Source of the DNA: Pseudomonadota bacterium
GTDB taxonomy: Bacteria > Pseudomonadota > Gammaproteobacteria > Steroidobacterales > Steroidobacteraceae
Assembly: GCA_021838635.1 (NCBI GenBank)
Contig: JAKCDC010000015.1
Location: forward strand, 1 to 58,720
Direction: 5' to 3'
DNA length: 58,720 nucleotides
The position numbers and the translations under genes are program-made. The notes beneath the pieces are model-generated. The model was not told the origin of the DNA. It did no database searches and was given only the letters and a program-made list of their open reading frames with translations. This document shows, one piece after another, positions 17,575 to 27,611 of this stretch (position 1 is its first letter; each line of letters starts with the position of its first letter).

Positions 17575-18444
17575 ATGAGCCTGCAGTCCGCTTCGGCCCA
17601 GGCCGCCCGTACCCCGCGCGAGCGACTGATGGCGATGCTGTTCCTGGCAGCCTTGCTGCACGGGCTGCTCATTCTCGGGGTGACGTTCAACAGCCCGCTC
17701 GCCGCGGGGCGCGGTGCGCCAGGACTGCGCGTACTGCTGGTCTCGGATCAGCTACCGAGCGCCGCACACAACCCGACGGCGGCCTACCTCGCGCAGCGCA
17801 CGCAACTGGGCTCGGGCAATACGCGCCGCGATGTACAGCCGAACACCCCGGCACTGCGGACCGGAGCACCGGCGAGCGCCGAGGGCGGGCCGCACCGCTC
17901 GGCGCCGCCAGGCCGCCCGGCGCACGGCGGGACCGAGCGGGTGCTGACCACGACCGCCTGGAGCACCCGCGTCACGTACCGCATCAGCAGCGCGCCCGGA
18001 TCGTTCGCCGGGACGCTCGCCGCGGGCGCCGATGGTGCGCGCGGGGCGCGCACGGGTGGCCCGGTGCACCTCAGCGGCCCAAAACGCGCACTGTGGGTCA
18101 GTCCCGACACGCGCTCGGCGATCGTCGCGCCCTACCTGGTGGCGTGGCGGCGTAAAGTCGAGCGCATCGGCACACTGAACTTCCCTGTGGCCGCGCGGCA
18201 GGCCGCCCACGCCAACCCGGTGATCGAGGTGGCGATCGACGCCGACGGCCGGCTGGTCCGCGCGGTGATCCGCCGCTCGAGCGGCGACCCGGCGCTCGAT
18301 CAGGCGGCGCTCGCCATTTTGCGCCTGGCGAGTCCTTTCGAGCCGTTCCCGCCCAACCTCGCGCAGCGCTACCGGATGCTGCGCTTTACCTACGAGTGGC
18401 AGTTTGAGGACGGCCGGATGCGCGGCTCGGTGCGCATGCCTTGA
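17575..18444 (+). CDS. TonB-family energy transducer
   Basis: This 289-residue inner-membrane protein has one N-terminal membrane anchor (about residues 18-38, MAMLFLAALLHGLLILGVTF), a periplasmic spacer, and a C-terminal TonB domain (about 195-280, ending FPPNLAQRYRMLRFTYEWQF). TonB proteins pass proton-motive energy from ExbBD to outer-membrane receptors. No exbB or exbD is near. The spacer is Gly/Arg/Ala-rich rather than the classical Pro-Glu/Pro-Lys arrays, and the protein is larger than typical TonB. The same placement, between gshB and yqgE, is common in related gammaproteobacteria. What it energises is unknown. Confidence 0.82.
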   Translation: MSLQSASAQAARTPRERLMAMLFLAALLHGLLILGVTFNSPLAAGRGAPGLRVLLVSDQLPSAAHNPTAAYLAQRTQLGSGNTRRDVQPNTPALRTGAPASAEGGPHRSAPPGRPAHGGTERVLTTTAWSTRVTYRISSAPGSFAGTLAAGADGARGARTGGPVHLSGPKRALWVSPDTRSAIVAPYLVAWRRKVERIGTLNFPVAARQAAHANPVIEVAIDADGRLVRAVIRRSSGDPALDQAALAILRLASPFEPFPPNLAQRYRMLRFTYEWQFEDGRMRGSVRMP

Positions 18445-18475
18445 GCCGCACGCCCACCGTCCCCATACTGAGGGT

Positions 18476-19141
18476 ATGAGCGAGCAGAGCAGCAAACCGG
18501 GCCGCGACGGTGCGCCCGAGGTGCAGGCCGGGCGAGGCAGTGCCTCCGGGAATGCCCGCCGTGGCACGCAGAGCGAAGCGGCTGGCGTGGCCAACCTCAC
18601 CAATCACCTGCTGATTGCCATGCCCTCGCTGGCCGATCCGAACTTCTCTCAGGCCGTGGTACTCGTCTGCGAGCATACAGATCGCAGCGCGCTCGGCATC
18701 GTGCTGAACAAGCCCCTGCCGATGCACCTCGCGGACGTGTTCTCGCAAATGCAGCTCACCGCCTCAAGCGAGCGCCTCGCCGAGCAGCCCGTATTGCGCG
18801 GCGGCCCGGTGCACACCGACCGTGGCTTCGTCCTGCACCGACCGGGCGGTCACTGGGATCATACGCACCGGGTGTCAGAAACCATCCAGGTCACCACCTC
18901 GCGCGACGTGCTGGCCGCGATGGCGCGAGGCGAGGGTCCCGAGGACGCCTTCATCGCCCTCGGTTATGCCGGCTGGGATTCCGGGCAGCTCGAGCGCGAG
19001 ATCCTACAGAACGCTTGGCTGTCGGTACCGGTCGATGCCCGAGTGGTCTTCGAACTGCCCTTTGAGCAACGCTGGAGCGGAGCCTGGGACCTGCTCGGTA
19101 TCAGCGTCGGCCAGCTCAGCCCGACCGCCGGACATGCCTGA
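18476..19141 (+). CDS. yqgE: YqgE/AlgH family protein (UPF0301)
   Basis: This is a member of the widely conserved YqgE/AlgH family, whose biochemical role is unsettled. AlgH has been linked to alginate regulation in Pseudomonas. The family opening TNHLLIAMPSLADPNFSQAVV begins near residue 40 and is followed by ALGIVLNKPL, the PVLRGGPVHTDRGFVLH turn and the C-terminal GYAGWDSGQLEREI. At 221 residues it is about 30 longer than most members, because a polar Gly/Ser/Arg-rich tail precedes the domain. A later start would remove that tail, but the first ATG is kept. Its stop overlaps the ruvX start by 8 bases. Confidence 0.92.
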   Translation: MSEQSSKPGRDGAPEVQAGRGSASGNARRGTQSEAAGVANLTNHLLIAMPSLADPNFSQAVVLVCEHTDRSALGIVLNKPLPMHLADVFSQMQLTASSERLAEQPVLRGGPVHTDRGFVLHRPGGHWDHTHRVSETIQVTTSRDVLAAMARGEGPEDAFIALGYAGWDSGQLEREILQNAWLSVPVDARVVFELPFEQRWSGAWDLLGISVGQLSPTAGHA

Positions 19142-19583
19142 ACCGATCCTGCGCGTCCTCGCCTTCGATTTCGGATTCACACGCATCGGCATCGCCACCG
19201 GCGACACCCTCACCGGCCGGGCCGCACCGCGGCCCGCCGCGGCGGCGCGCGACGGCGCACCGGACTGGGACTCGATCGGGCGTGAGGTGCGTGCGTTCAA
19301 TCCCGACCGTGCGGTGGTCGGCGCCCCGTATAATGCTGACGGTACCGCCGGTGCTCTGCTGCCGCACGCGCGGCGCTTCGCCCAAGAGCTCAAGCGCCGT
19401 TTCACGCTGCCCGTGAGTCTGATCGACGAGCGCTTCTCCTCCCTGGAAGCCGCTGAGGCGCTGAAGGAACGGCGCGCACGGGGCGAGCGGCGGCGGGTGC
19501 GCCGCGAACACATCGACAGCGCCGCGGCCGCGATCATCCTCGAGCGCTGGCTGTCCGGAGAGCCTGGAGAAGAACTGCCATGA
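19134..19583 (+). CDS. ruvX: Putative pre-16S rRNA nuclease / RuvX (YqgF)
   Basis: YqgF proteins have an RNase H-like fold and take part in 16S rRNA 5'-end maturation. The name RuvX marks an older proposal as a Holliday junction resolvase. The 149-residue protein shows the catalytic-site motifs LAFDFGFTRIGIA (N-terminal Asp), VVGAPYNADGT, LIDERFSSLEA (Glu/Arg) and the C-terminal EHIDSAAAAIIL with the last Asp. It overlaps yqgE by 8 bases. Pseudomonas has pyrR between ruvX and pyrB. Here only about 70 bases separate them and there is no pyrR. Confidence 0.92.
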   Translation: MPEPILRVLAFDFGFTRIGIATGDTLTGRAAPRPAAAARDGAPDWDSIGREVRAFNPDRAVVGAPYNADGTAGALLPHARRFAQELKRRFTLPVSLIDERFSSLEAAEALKERRARGERRRVRREHIDSAAAAIILERWLSGEPGEELP

Positions 19584-19653
19584 ACCCCACACTGCTGCCC
19601 GCCTGCCGGCGGTCGCGGATCGAGCCGAAACGCAGCCCTGTCCCGGAGACCGC

Positions 19654-20606
<953 letters not shown>

Positions 20607-20610
<4 letters not shown>

Positions 20611-21479
20611 GTCACGCCGACCGCGGCACACTGCACCTGGAAGATGCACGGATCGTGCGCCAGAGCGCGTACGAGGGCGAGCAGTTCGTGTTGCGCCTGC
20701 AGGCGCCGGCCTGCGCCCGACGGGCCGAACCGGGCAGCTTCGTGCACCTGACCTGTGATCCGTCCATCCCCATGCGTCGACCGCTCTCGATCATGCGTGC
20801 CGATCGCGAGGCCGGCTGGATCGAAGTGCTCTACAAGATCGTCGGGCCCGGCCTGCGCGCCCTGGCGGGGCGCACACCGGGGGAGACCGTCAGCATCATC
20901 GGCCCGATTGGCAGGCCGTTCACGGCCCACCGGGAACGACCGCGCACCGTGTTGATTGGCGGGGGAGTCGGCATTCCGCCGATGATCTTCCTCGCCGAAC
21001 GTCTGTGCGCCAGCCCCGAGCCGTGGCGGCCGCTGGTGCTCATGGGCTCGGAGATTCCCTTCCCGTTCCATCCGCGGCCCTCCACGCTGGTGGTGCCGGG
21101 CATGCCGGCGGGCACCATCGCCAGCATGCCGTTGCTCGAAGCGTGGGACATCCCGAGCCGCTTGGCGAGCCGGGCGGGATTTCCGGGCTGCTTCGACGGT
21201 TACGTCACCGAACTGGCCGGGGAATGGCTCGGCTCGCTGCCCTCTGCCGCGCTCGCCGAGGTGGAGCTGTTTGCCTGCGGACCGACCCCGATGCTGGCAG
21301 CTGCCGCCCAGCTCGCCCGCCGCTACGCGTTGCCCTGCCAGGTGTCCCTCGAGGAATTCATGGCGTGCGGCGTCGGCGGCTGCGCCGGCTGCACGGTGCG
21401 GGTCCGTACCGCAGAGGGGGATGCGATGAAGCGGGTGTGCGTCGACGGTCCGGTCTTCGAGGCGCTGCAGGTGTTCTGA
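20607..21479 (+). CDS. pyrK: Dihydroorotate dehydrogenase electron transfer subunit (PyrK type)
   Basis: PyrK is the FAD and [2Fe-2S] subunit that lets class 1B dihydroorotate dehydrogenase pass electrons to NAD. The 290-residue product has an FAD-binding barrel (RPLSIMRADREAGWIEVLYK, GTP-like turn GPIGRPF), an NAD-binding stretch (VLIGGGVGIPPMIFLAE) and a C-terminal cluster site with four cysteines: FMACGVGGCAGCTVRV (C-x4-C-x2-C) then RVCVDGPVFEA. It overlaps pyrB by four bases, so expression is coupled to the pyrimidine pathway. No pyrD is in the window. Most gammaproteobacteria use the quinone-linked class 2 enzyme, which needs no PyrK. A general ferredoxin-reductase role is the alternative. 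Confidence 0.82.
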
Positions 21480-21510
21480 GCGGCGGCGCTCTCTGGGGCC
21501 GCACGGAACA

Positions 21511-22638
21511 TCAGCCGAAGTTGATCTTCGCCTCGAGATTGGCGCGTGAGTCGGCATTGGCGAGCGCGTTGGCCAGCTCGACCCGACCCTCCTTGTACAG
21601 CTCGTGCAGCGCCGCATCGAAGCTGCGGATCCCCTGCTCGGCGCTGGCCGCAATCGCCTCCTTGACTCCGACCACGTCGCCCTTGTTGATCAGGTCCGCG
21701 ATGTGCGGGGTATTGATCATCACCTCAACCGCCGCGACCCGATGCCCGTCCTTGCCCATCACCAGGCGCTGCGCGAGGATGCCGCGCAGGTACTGCGAGA
21801 GGTCGAGGAAGATCTGCGCGTGCTGCTCGGGCGGAAACATATTGATGATGCGATCGAGCGTCTGGGCGCAGTTGTTCGCATGCAGCGTCGCGAGCACCAG
21901 ATGCCCAGTGCCAGCAAGGTGGATCGCCGCCTCCATGCTCTCGCGGTCGCGGACCTCCCCGACCAGGATCACATCCGGGGCGGCGCGCAGCGCACCGCGC
22001 AGCGCACGCGCAAACGACTTCGTATCGCTGCCCACCTCGCGCTGATTGACGATCGAGCGCTTGTTGGTGTGCAGGAACTCGACCGGATCCTCAATGGTGA
22101 GGATATGGTCGGAGGCGGTCTCGTTGCGCAGGTTGACCATGGCCGCGAGCGTCGTGGACTTCCCCGATCCGGCCGCGCCCACCACCAGCACCAGGCCACG
22201 CTTGTGCTGGGCGAGCTGTCCGACCGCCTCGGGCAACCCCAGCGCTTCGAACCGCGGCATCTCCGCGGTGATATAGCGCAGCACCACCGCCGGGGAGCCG
22301 CGCTGCATGAACACGTTGACGCGGAAGCGGCCGAGGCCCGGCTCGGAAATCGCAAAATCGAGCTCAAGCTCGCGAGCGAACTCCTCGCGCTGCTCAGCGC
22401 TCATCAATGCCAGCGCCGCCTGGCGCACCATCGCCGGACTCAGCACCTGTTTGTTGATCGGGTAGATCTGCCCTTCGATCTTAATCTTGATCGGCGCGTT
22501 GCTGGTAAAGAACAGGTCGGACGCGCGCCGCTCGACCATCAGCTTGAACAACGGCTTGGTGTTGATCTGCAGCGTCGCCTCATCGGCGCGCGGCTCGGCC
22601 CCGGACTCGAACGGTTCCGCGCTGGACGCAACGCTCAT
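21511..22638 (-). CDS. PilT/PilU-family retraction ATPase, second PilU-like paralogue
   Basis: This 375-residue secretion-type ATPase is expected to drive pilus disassembly with PilT. It has an N-terminal PAS-like region, Walker A GAAGSGKSTT, the Asp box SDHILTIEDPVEFLHT, Walker B VILVGEVRDRESMEAA and the His box GHLVLATLHANN. It differs from the gene just upstream (22635-23792) across most of its length, so it is an old paralogue and not a recent copy. Its start overlaps that gene's stop (ATGA). The N-terminus has about 25 extra polar residues. Whether it can work without PilT is unknown. In Pseudomonas PilU depends on PilT. Confidence 0.85.
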   Translation of the reverse strand: MSVASSAEPFESGAEPRADEATLQINTKPLFKLMVERRASDLFFTSNAPIKIKIEGQIYPINKQVLSPAMVRQAALALMSAEQREEFARELELDFAISEPGLGRFRVNVFMQRGSPAVVLRYITAEMPRFEALGLPEAVGQLAQHKRGLVLVVGAAGSGKSTTLAAMVNLRNETASDHILTIEDPVEFLHTNKRSIVNQREVGSDTKSFARALRGALRAAPDVILVGEVRDRESMEAAIHLAGTGHLVLATLHANNCAQTLDRIINMFPPEQHAQIFLDLSQYLRGILAQRLVMGKDGHRVAAVEVMINTPHIADLINKGDVVGVKEAIAASAEQGIRSFDAALHELYKEGRVELANALANADSRANLEAKINFG

Positions 22639-23792
22639 GACGGCCGATCCTCCTGCTCGTCCATGATCGCCAGGCTCGCCTCATCAAGCGAAGGAGCGTC
22701 ACGATGACTCTCGAGCTTCACGCGCAGGCGCAGCTCATTCTTCGAGTCCGCATTGCGCAGCGCATCCTCATAAGAGATGAACCCCGCCTCGTACAGCTCA
22801 AACAGCGACTGGTCGAACGTCTTCATGCCGAGGCGGTTCGAGCGGGCCATTACGTCGCGGATCTTGACCACCTCACCCTTGAAGATCAGATCCTGAATCA
22901 GCGGTGAGTTGAGCATGATTTCCATCGCGGCGATGCGGCCCGAGCCGCTCTCGCGCGGCACCAGGCGCTGCGAGACGAAGGCGCGGATGTTCAGCGACAG
23001 GTCCATCAACAGCTGCTCGCGCCGCTCGTCGGGGAAGAAATTGATGATGCGATCGAGCGCCTGGTTGGCGTTGTTCGCGTGCAGAGTCGAGAACACCAAG
23101 TGGCCTGTTTCGGCGAACTGCACCGCGTATTCCATCGTCTCGCGGTCACGAATCTCACCGATGTAGATGACGTCCGGCGCCTGGCGCAGGACGTTCTTCA
23201 GCGCGATCTGCCAGGACTCGGTATCGACGCCGACGTCGCGGTGCGTGATGACGCAGCCGCGGTGCTGGTGGATGAATTCGACCGGATCCTCCACGGTGAC
23301 AATATGCCCGCGGGTCTTCTCATTGCGGTAGCCGATCATGGCCGCGAGCGTCGTCGACTTGCCCGAACCGGTGCCGCCCACCACCACCACGAGTCCGCGC
23401 TTGGAGAGGGAGAGTTCCTTCAAAATCGGCGGCAGGTCCAGATCCTCGAAGCTCGGGATCTTGGCATTGATCATGCGGATGACGCAGCCGGCGGCGCTCT
23501 GCTGCATGAAGGCACTGACGCGAAAGCGCCCGATGCCCGGCGGCCCGATCGCGAAATTGCTCTCCTTGGTGGCGTCGAACTCGCGCGTCTGACGGTCGTT
23601 CATCAGCGAGCGCACCAGCGTGGCGGACTGCTCGGCGGTGAGCACCCGCTCGCTCTGCGGTCGCACTTCGCCGTCGATCTTCAGCGCCGGCGGAAAGCCC
23701 GCCGTGAGGAACAGATCCGAGGCCTTGCGCTCGACCATACGCCGCAGCAGATCATGGATCAGCTTGATGGCTTGATCGCGGTCCATGGGCAT
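22635..23792 (-). CDS. pilU: Type IV pilus retraction ATPase PilU
   Basis: PilU is an accessory retraction ATPase that adds force to PilT-driven pilus retraction. The 385-residue sequence follows Pseudomonas PilU closely: MVERKASDLFLTAGFPPALK, GIGRFRVSAFMQQ, Walker A GGTGSGKSTTLAAMIGYRN, VEDPVEFIHQHRGCVITHRDVG, LRQAPDVIYIGEIRDRETM, GHLVFSTLHANNANQAL, and an EALRNADSKNELRL-type tail. The first ATG is used; a second, two codons in, is equally likely. It begins 45 bases after pilT and overlaps the second PilU-like gene, so the three ATPases form one transcription unit. Confidence 0.93.
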   Translation of the reverse strand: MPMDRDQAIKLIHDLLRRMVERKASDLFLTAGFPPALKIDGEVRPQSERVLTAEQSATLVRSLMNDRQTREFDATKESNFAIGPPGIGRFRVSAFMQQSAAGCVIRMINAKIPSFEDLDLPPILKELSLSKRGLVVVVGGTGSGKSTTLAAMIGYRNEKTRGHIVTVEDPVEFIHQHRGCVITHRDVGVDTESWQIALKNVLRQAPDVIYIGEIRDRETMEYAVQFAETGHLVFSTLHANNANQALDRIINFFPDERREQLLMDLSLNIRAFVSQRLVPRESGSGRIAAMEIMLNSPLIQDLIFKGEVVKIRDVMARSNRLGMKTFDQSLFELYEAGFISYEDALRNADSKNELRLRVKLESHRDAPSLDEASLAIMDEQEDRPS

Positions 23793-23837
23793 CAGGCATT
23801 ACCCCTGCGGTTCACGGTTGAGGTGCTCGGGGCGGCC

Positions 23838-24875
23838 TCACAGGCTGTCCTTGTTCTGGGCCTTGAAGCGGGCCTCTTCCTTGCTCACCTGGCCCTTGGC
23901 GAGCAGTTCGGCCAGACACTGATCGAGCGTCTGCATACCCGAGGCCTGGCCCGTCTGGATCGAGGAGTACATCTGGGCGATCTTGCCTTCGCGGATCAGA
24001 TTGCGGATCGCCGGGGTGCCGATCATGATTTCGTGCGCCGCGACCCGGCCGCCGCCCAGACGCTTCAGCAGCGTCTGGGAGATCACCGCGCGCAGCGACT
24101 CCGAGAGCATGGAGCGGACCATGTCCTTCTCGGCGGCGGGGAACACATCGACGATGCGATCGATGGTCTTGGCGGCCGAACTGGTGTGCAGCGTGCCGAA
24201 CACCAGGTGGCCGGTCTCGGCTGCGGTCAACGCCAGGCGGATCGTCTCCAGGTCGCGCATTTCCCCGACCAGCACCACATCGGGGTCCTCGCGCAGCGCT
24301 GAGCGCAGCGCCTCGCTGAAGCCGAGCGTGTCACGGTGCACTTCGCGCTGATTGACCAGGCAGCGTTTTGATTCGTGCACGAATTCGATCGGGTCCTCGA
24401 TGGTGATGATGTGATCGGGACGGTTGTCATTGCAGTGATTGACCATCCCGGCGAGTGTGGTCGATTTACCCGAGCCGGTCGGCCCGGTCACCAGCACCAG
24501 TCCGCGCGGCAGCATGCACAGATCGCGGAAGATCTTCGGCGCGTTCAGGTCATCGAGTGAGAGGATGTTCGAGGGAATCGTGCGGAACACGGCGCCGGCG
24601 CCGCGGTTCTGATTGAAGGCATTGACCCGAAAGCGCGCCAATTTAGGGATCTCGAAGGAAAAATCGGTCTCGAAGAACTCCTCGAACGCCTTCCTCTGCT
24701 TGTCGTTCATGATGTCATACACCATGCTGTGCACTTCCTTGTGCGCCAGCGGGGGCATATTGATCCGCTTCATGTCGCCGTCGACGCGGATCATAGGCGG
24801 TACGCCGGCCGACAGGTGCAGGTCGGAGGCGTTGTTCTTGACGGCGAAGGCCAGCAATTGCGCGATATCGACCAT
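23838..24875 (-). CDS. pilT: Type IV pilus retraction ATPase PilT
   Basis: PilT is the hexameric motor that depolymerises pili for twitching motility and DNA uptake. The 345-residue protein is a full-length PilT: MVDIAQLLAFAVKNNASDLH at the N-terminus, Walker A TGPTGSGKSTTLAGMV, ITIEDPIEFVHESKRCLVNQ, Walker B DVVLVGEMRDLETIRLALT, HLVFGTLHTSSAAKTIDR, and the C-terminal AIRNLIREGKIAQMYSSIQT (the AIRNLIRE motif needed for retraction in PilT). It is divergent from yggS across about 80 bases, the same arrangement as in Pseudomonas. Confidence 0.96.
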   Translation of the reverse strand: MVDIAQLLAFAVKNNASDLHLSAGVPPMIRVDGDMKRINMPPLAHKEVHSMVYDIMNDKQRKAFEEFFETDFSFEIPKLARFRVNAFNQNRGAGAVFRTIPSNILSLDDLNAPKIFRDLCMLPRGLVLVTGPTGSGKSTTLAGMVNHCNDNRPDHIITIEDPIEFVHESKRCLVNQREVHRDTLGFSEALRSALREDPDVVLVGEMRDLETIRLALTAAETGHLVFGTLHTSSAAKTIDRIVDVFPAAEKDMVRSMLSESLRAVISQTLLKRLGGGRVAAHEIMIGTPAIRNLIREGKIAQMYSSIQTGQASGMQTLDQCLAELLAKGQVSKEEARFKAQNKDSL

Positions 24876-24958
24876 CGGGTCTCCGTGGCGAAGTCGGGTG
24901 GGGCGCTGCCTGCGCCAGACCGGTCGTTGCAGTATAACGGAGGGGTTCGGTCATCCAT

Positions 24959-25663
24959 ATGATAAGGGCTTCGCAGAATTTGCCCGAGCGCATACAGGTG
25001 CTGCGCACCGAGATCGCCGCCGCGGCGGCGAGCGCCGGGCGAAGTGTGTCCGACATCACACTTCTGGCTGTGTCCAAGGCCCAGCCTGCCGAAGCGGTAC
25101 GCACCGCCTGCGCCGCGGGGCTCACGGACTTCGGCGAGAGCTACCTCAACGAGGCGCTCGGCAAACTTGCGGCGCTGGAGGACCTGCCGCTCACCTGGCA
25201 CTTCATCGGCCGGCTGCAGGCGAACAAGACCCGCCCGATCGCAGAACGCTTTCAATGGGTACACGGGGTTGATCGCCTGCATATCGCGGAGCGACTCGCG
25301 CAGCAGCGCCCGGTACATGCCCCTGCGCTGAACATCTGCCTGCAGGTCAATCTCGCCGGCGAAAGCAGCAAGGGCGGGGTGAGTCCCGCGGAACTGCCCG
25401 CGCTCGCCGCCGCGGTCGCGGCGCTGAGTCGGCTACGACTGCGCGGCTTGATGTGCATTCCGCCACCGCAGAGCGATCCGGCCGGCCAGCGCGCTTGGTT
25501 CGCGCAGCTGCGTCAGCTGCGCGATGGACTGAACGCGGCGGGCGCGGCGCTCGACACGCTCTCGATGGGCATGAGCGCGGACTTCCCGAACGCCATCCGC
25601 GAGGGCTCGACGATCGTGCGCATCGGCACTGCCCTGTTCGGCGCGCGGCCGCCGAGCGCATGA
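24959..25663 (+). CDS. yggS: YggS/PROSC family PLP homeostasis protein
   Basis: YggS binds pyridoxal 5'-phosphate and buffers its level. No catalytic activity is established. The 234-residue protein is a single TIM-barrel: LLAVSKAQPAE (the PLP lysine), FGESYLNEALGK, TWHFIGRLQANKTRPI, GLMCIPPP, LSMGMSADFPNAIREGSTIVRIGTALFG. It lies between the divergent pilT and the following proC, as in many gammaproteobacteria. Confidence 0.95.
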   Translation: MIRASQNLPERIQVLRTEIAAAAASAGRSVSDITLLAVSKAQPAEAVRTACAAGLTDFGESYLNEALGKLAALEDLPLTWHFIGRLQANKTRPIAERFQWVHGVDRLHIAERLAQQRPVHAPALNICLQVNLAGESSKGGVSPAELPALAAAVAALSRLRLRGLMCIPPPQSDPAGQRAWFAQLRQLRDGLNAAGAALDTLSMGMSADFPNAIREGSTIVRIGTALFGARPPSA

Positions 25664-25706
25664 AGTCAGCACGGCGGCGCGCGCCAGCCGCTACAATCCT
25701 CCGCCT

Positions 25707-26534
25707 ATGAATCACCTCGATCTGGCAGTACTCGGCGGCGGCAACATGGGCCGTGCCCTGATCGGTGGGCTGCTGCGCCAGGGCCTGCGCCCCGAGCGGC
25801 TCGCCGTGGGCGAGCGCGACGAGGCAGCCCGTGCGGCGCTCGAGCGCGACTTCGGGGTCGCGGCCACGGCCGACAACGCCGCCGCCGTGCGCACCGCCAA
25901 GGTGATCGTCGTGGCGGTGAAGCCGCAGCACATGAACGAAGTGCTGCGGCCGCTCGCCGAGCCGTTCGCACGCACCCGGCCGCTGCTGCTCTCCGTTGCT
26001 GCAGGCGTACGCGTGGCCGCCCTACAGCACTGGTGCGGAGCCGAGGTTCCGGTCGTGCGCGCCATGCCCAACCGGCCGGCACTGCTCGGCGCCGGCGTCA
26101 CGGGACTGTATGTGCCCGAAGGCATCGCTGCGGCGCACGCGCAGCTCGCCGAGCAAGTACTGCGCTCGGTGGGCGAGGTGGTCCGAGTCGATTCCGAAGC
26201 GGCCCTCGACCTCGTCACCGCGCTCTCCGGCAGCGGCCCTGCCTACTTCTTCCTACTGGCCGAGTTGATGGCCGACGCGGGGACCGCACTCGGGCTGAGC
26301 GCGCCGGCGGCACGCGCGCTCAGCGTAGCGACGCTGCACGGCGCCGGCGAGCTGGCCCGCAGCGGCACCGGTGAACTGGCGCAACTGCGCGCCGAGGTCA
26401 CCTCCAAGGGCGGTACCACCGAGGCCGCGCTGCGTACCTTCGCCGCAGCGGGCCTCGATCAGATCGTCGCACGCGCGGTCGCGGCCGCAGCGCAGCGCAG
26501 CCGGGAACTGGCCGATCAGTATGGGGCGGCCTGA
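25707..26534 (+). CDS. proC: Pyrroline-5-carboxylate reductase
   Basis: ProC reduces 1-pyrroline-5-carboxylate to proline with NAD(P)H, the last step of proline synthesis. The 275-residue protein has the dinucleotide motif VLGGGNMGRALIGGLL at its N-terminus, VKPQHMNEVL, RAMPNRPALLGAGVTGLY, and the substrate helix LSGSGPAYFFLLAELMADAG. The C-terminal ends of the family (LRAEVTSKGGTTEAAL) are intact. It follows yggS by 43 bases and precedes yggT by 20. Confidence 0.96.
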   Translation: MNHLDLAVLGGGNMGRALIGGLLRQGLRPERLAVGERDEAARAALERDFGVAATADNAAAVRTAKVIVVAVKPQHMNEVLRPLAEPFARTRPLLLSVAAGVRVAALQHWCGAEVPVVRAMPNRPALLGAGVTGLYVPEGIAAAHAQLAEQVLRSVGEVVRVDSEAALDLVTALSGSGPAYFFLLAELMADAGTALGLSAPAARALSVATLHGAGELARSGTGELAQLRAEVTSKGGTTEAALRTFAAAGLDQIVARAVAAAAQRSRELADQYGAA

Positions 26535-26554
26535 GCCGGCCCGCGGAAATCGAC

Positions 26555-27085
26555 ATGAGCGCCCTCATCTACATCATTGAAACCCTGCTCGAACTGGCCT
26601 TGTTCGTCGTGCTGGCGCGGCTGCTGCTGCAGCTGGCACGCGCGGACTTCCGCAACCCCCTTTGCCAGGCGATCGTTCGCCTGACCAATCCGCTGATCAT
26701 GCCGCTGCGGCGCCTGCTGCCACCGGTCGGCAAGGTCGATACAGCCTCTGTGGTGGCGGTCGCCCTGCTCGCGGTGCTTCAGGTCGCCGCCAAGTTCGCC
26801 TTCGAGGGAATCATCCGCGCAAGCCCCTGGTTCTGGGTGCACGCGGTCGCGCTCGACATCGTGCGCATGGGCCTGTGGACCTATTTTTACGCCATCGTCC
26901 TCTATGCGCTGCTCAGCCTGGTTGCCCCCGGCGGTTATTCGCCCCTGCAGTCCTTGCTCGCCACCCTGTGCGAGCCAGTCCTGCGCCCCTTCCGCCGACT
27001 CATTCCGGCGATCGCCGGTATTGATCTGTCACCGTTGTGGGTGTGCATCCTCATCCAGGCGCTGCTGATTCTGCTGCGCACCTGA
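26555..27085 (+). CDS. yggT: YggT family integral membrane protein
   Basis: This 176-residue protein has two copies of the YggT domain, each with a pair of membrane helices. The recurring motif is visible twice: FRNPLCQAIVRLTNPLIMPL-like near residue 30 and CEPVLRPFRRLIPAIAGIDL near residue 140. The family is linked to turgor or cation tolerance and to cell division in plastids, but its molecular role is not settled. It sits in the conserved yggS-proC-yggT-yggU order. Confidence 0.92.
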   Translation: MSALIYIIETLLELALFVVLARLLLQLARADFRNPLCQAIVRLTNPLIMPLRRLLPPVGKVDTASVVAVALLAVLQVAAKFAFEGIIRASPWFWVHAVALDIVRMGLWTYFYAIVLYALLSLVAPGGYSPLQSLLATLCEPVLRPFRRLIPAIAGIDLSPLWVCILIQALLILLRT

Positions 27086-27100
27086 GGCGCAGCGCGCGGG

Positions 27101-27439
27101 GTGAAACTGAACCGCGCCATGCACGACACATCAACCAACGCGGCCAAGGCTTGGAACGGGTTGGAAATTCGTGGCACCGACTGTGTGCTGCACATTCGGA
27201 TTCAGCCGCGTTCTTCACGTGAAGGTATCGACGGTTGGCGCGACGGCAGGCTTCTCGTGCGGGTCAGCGCAGCACCCATCGACGGCGCCGCCAATGATCG
27301 ACTCGTACGCGTTCTCGCACATGCACTTGGCGTGCCTAAGACGCACGTTTCCCTGATTCGCGGCCTGAAAAGTCGCGACAAGGAGGTTTTGGTCCGCGGC
27401 GCGGCGGCGGCGGCGGCGCAACTCGTCGCCAAAATCTGA
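27101..27439 (+). CDS. yggU: DUF167 family protein YggU
   Basis: This small soluble protein of the DUF167 (UPF0235) family has no known function. The signatures are HIRIQPRSSREGIDGWRDG, RVSAAPIDGAANDRLVRVLA and the ISLIRGLKSRDKEVLV-like end. The start is uncertain. GTG at 27101 gives 112 residues and ATG at 27119 gives 106. Neither has a good ribosome site, and the family is usually nearer 100. The gene starts 16 bases after yggT. Confidence 0.85.
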   Translation: MKLNRAMHDTSTNAAKAWNGLEIRGTDCVLHIRIQPRSSREGIDGWRDGRLLVRVSAAPIDGAANDRLVRVLAHALGVPKTHVSLIRGLKSRDKEVLVRGAAAAAAQLVAKI

Positions 27440-27512
27440 CCCACTGAACTGCGCACAACGCAAAACCCTTTGAAAAAAGCCCTTTCAGCACTCGCGTAAG
27501 CAAAAAAAACCG

Positions 27513-27540
27513 TTGCGCGGGTGCGCTTATGTGCTATTTT
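27513..27540 (+). promoter_or_regulatory. Probable promoter of the HU-like gene
   Basis: TTGCGC (27513-27518) and TATTTT (27535-27540) are 16 bases apart, about 70 bases before the HU-like start. Two A-runs just upstream, within about 27470-27510, could act as an UP element. This is the most AT-rich spot in the surrounding several kilobases, which fits a strongly expressed gene. Assigned by eye. Confidence 0.5.
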
Positions 27541-27611
27541 CCGCGGCGATTCTTAGCTTTGCGGCGCTGTACAACAGCACGCACATTCATTTATTCGAGG
27601 AGTGGCGCAAT

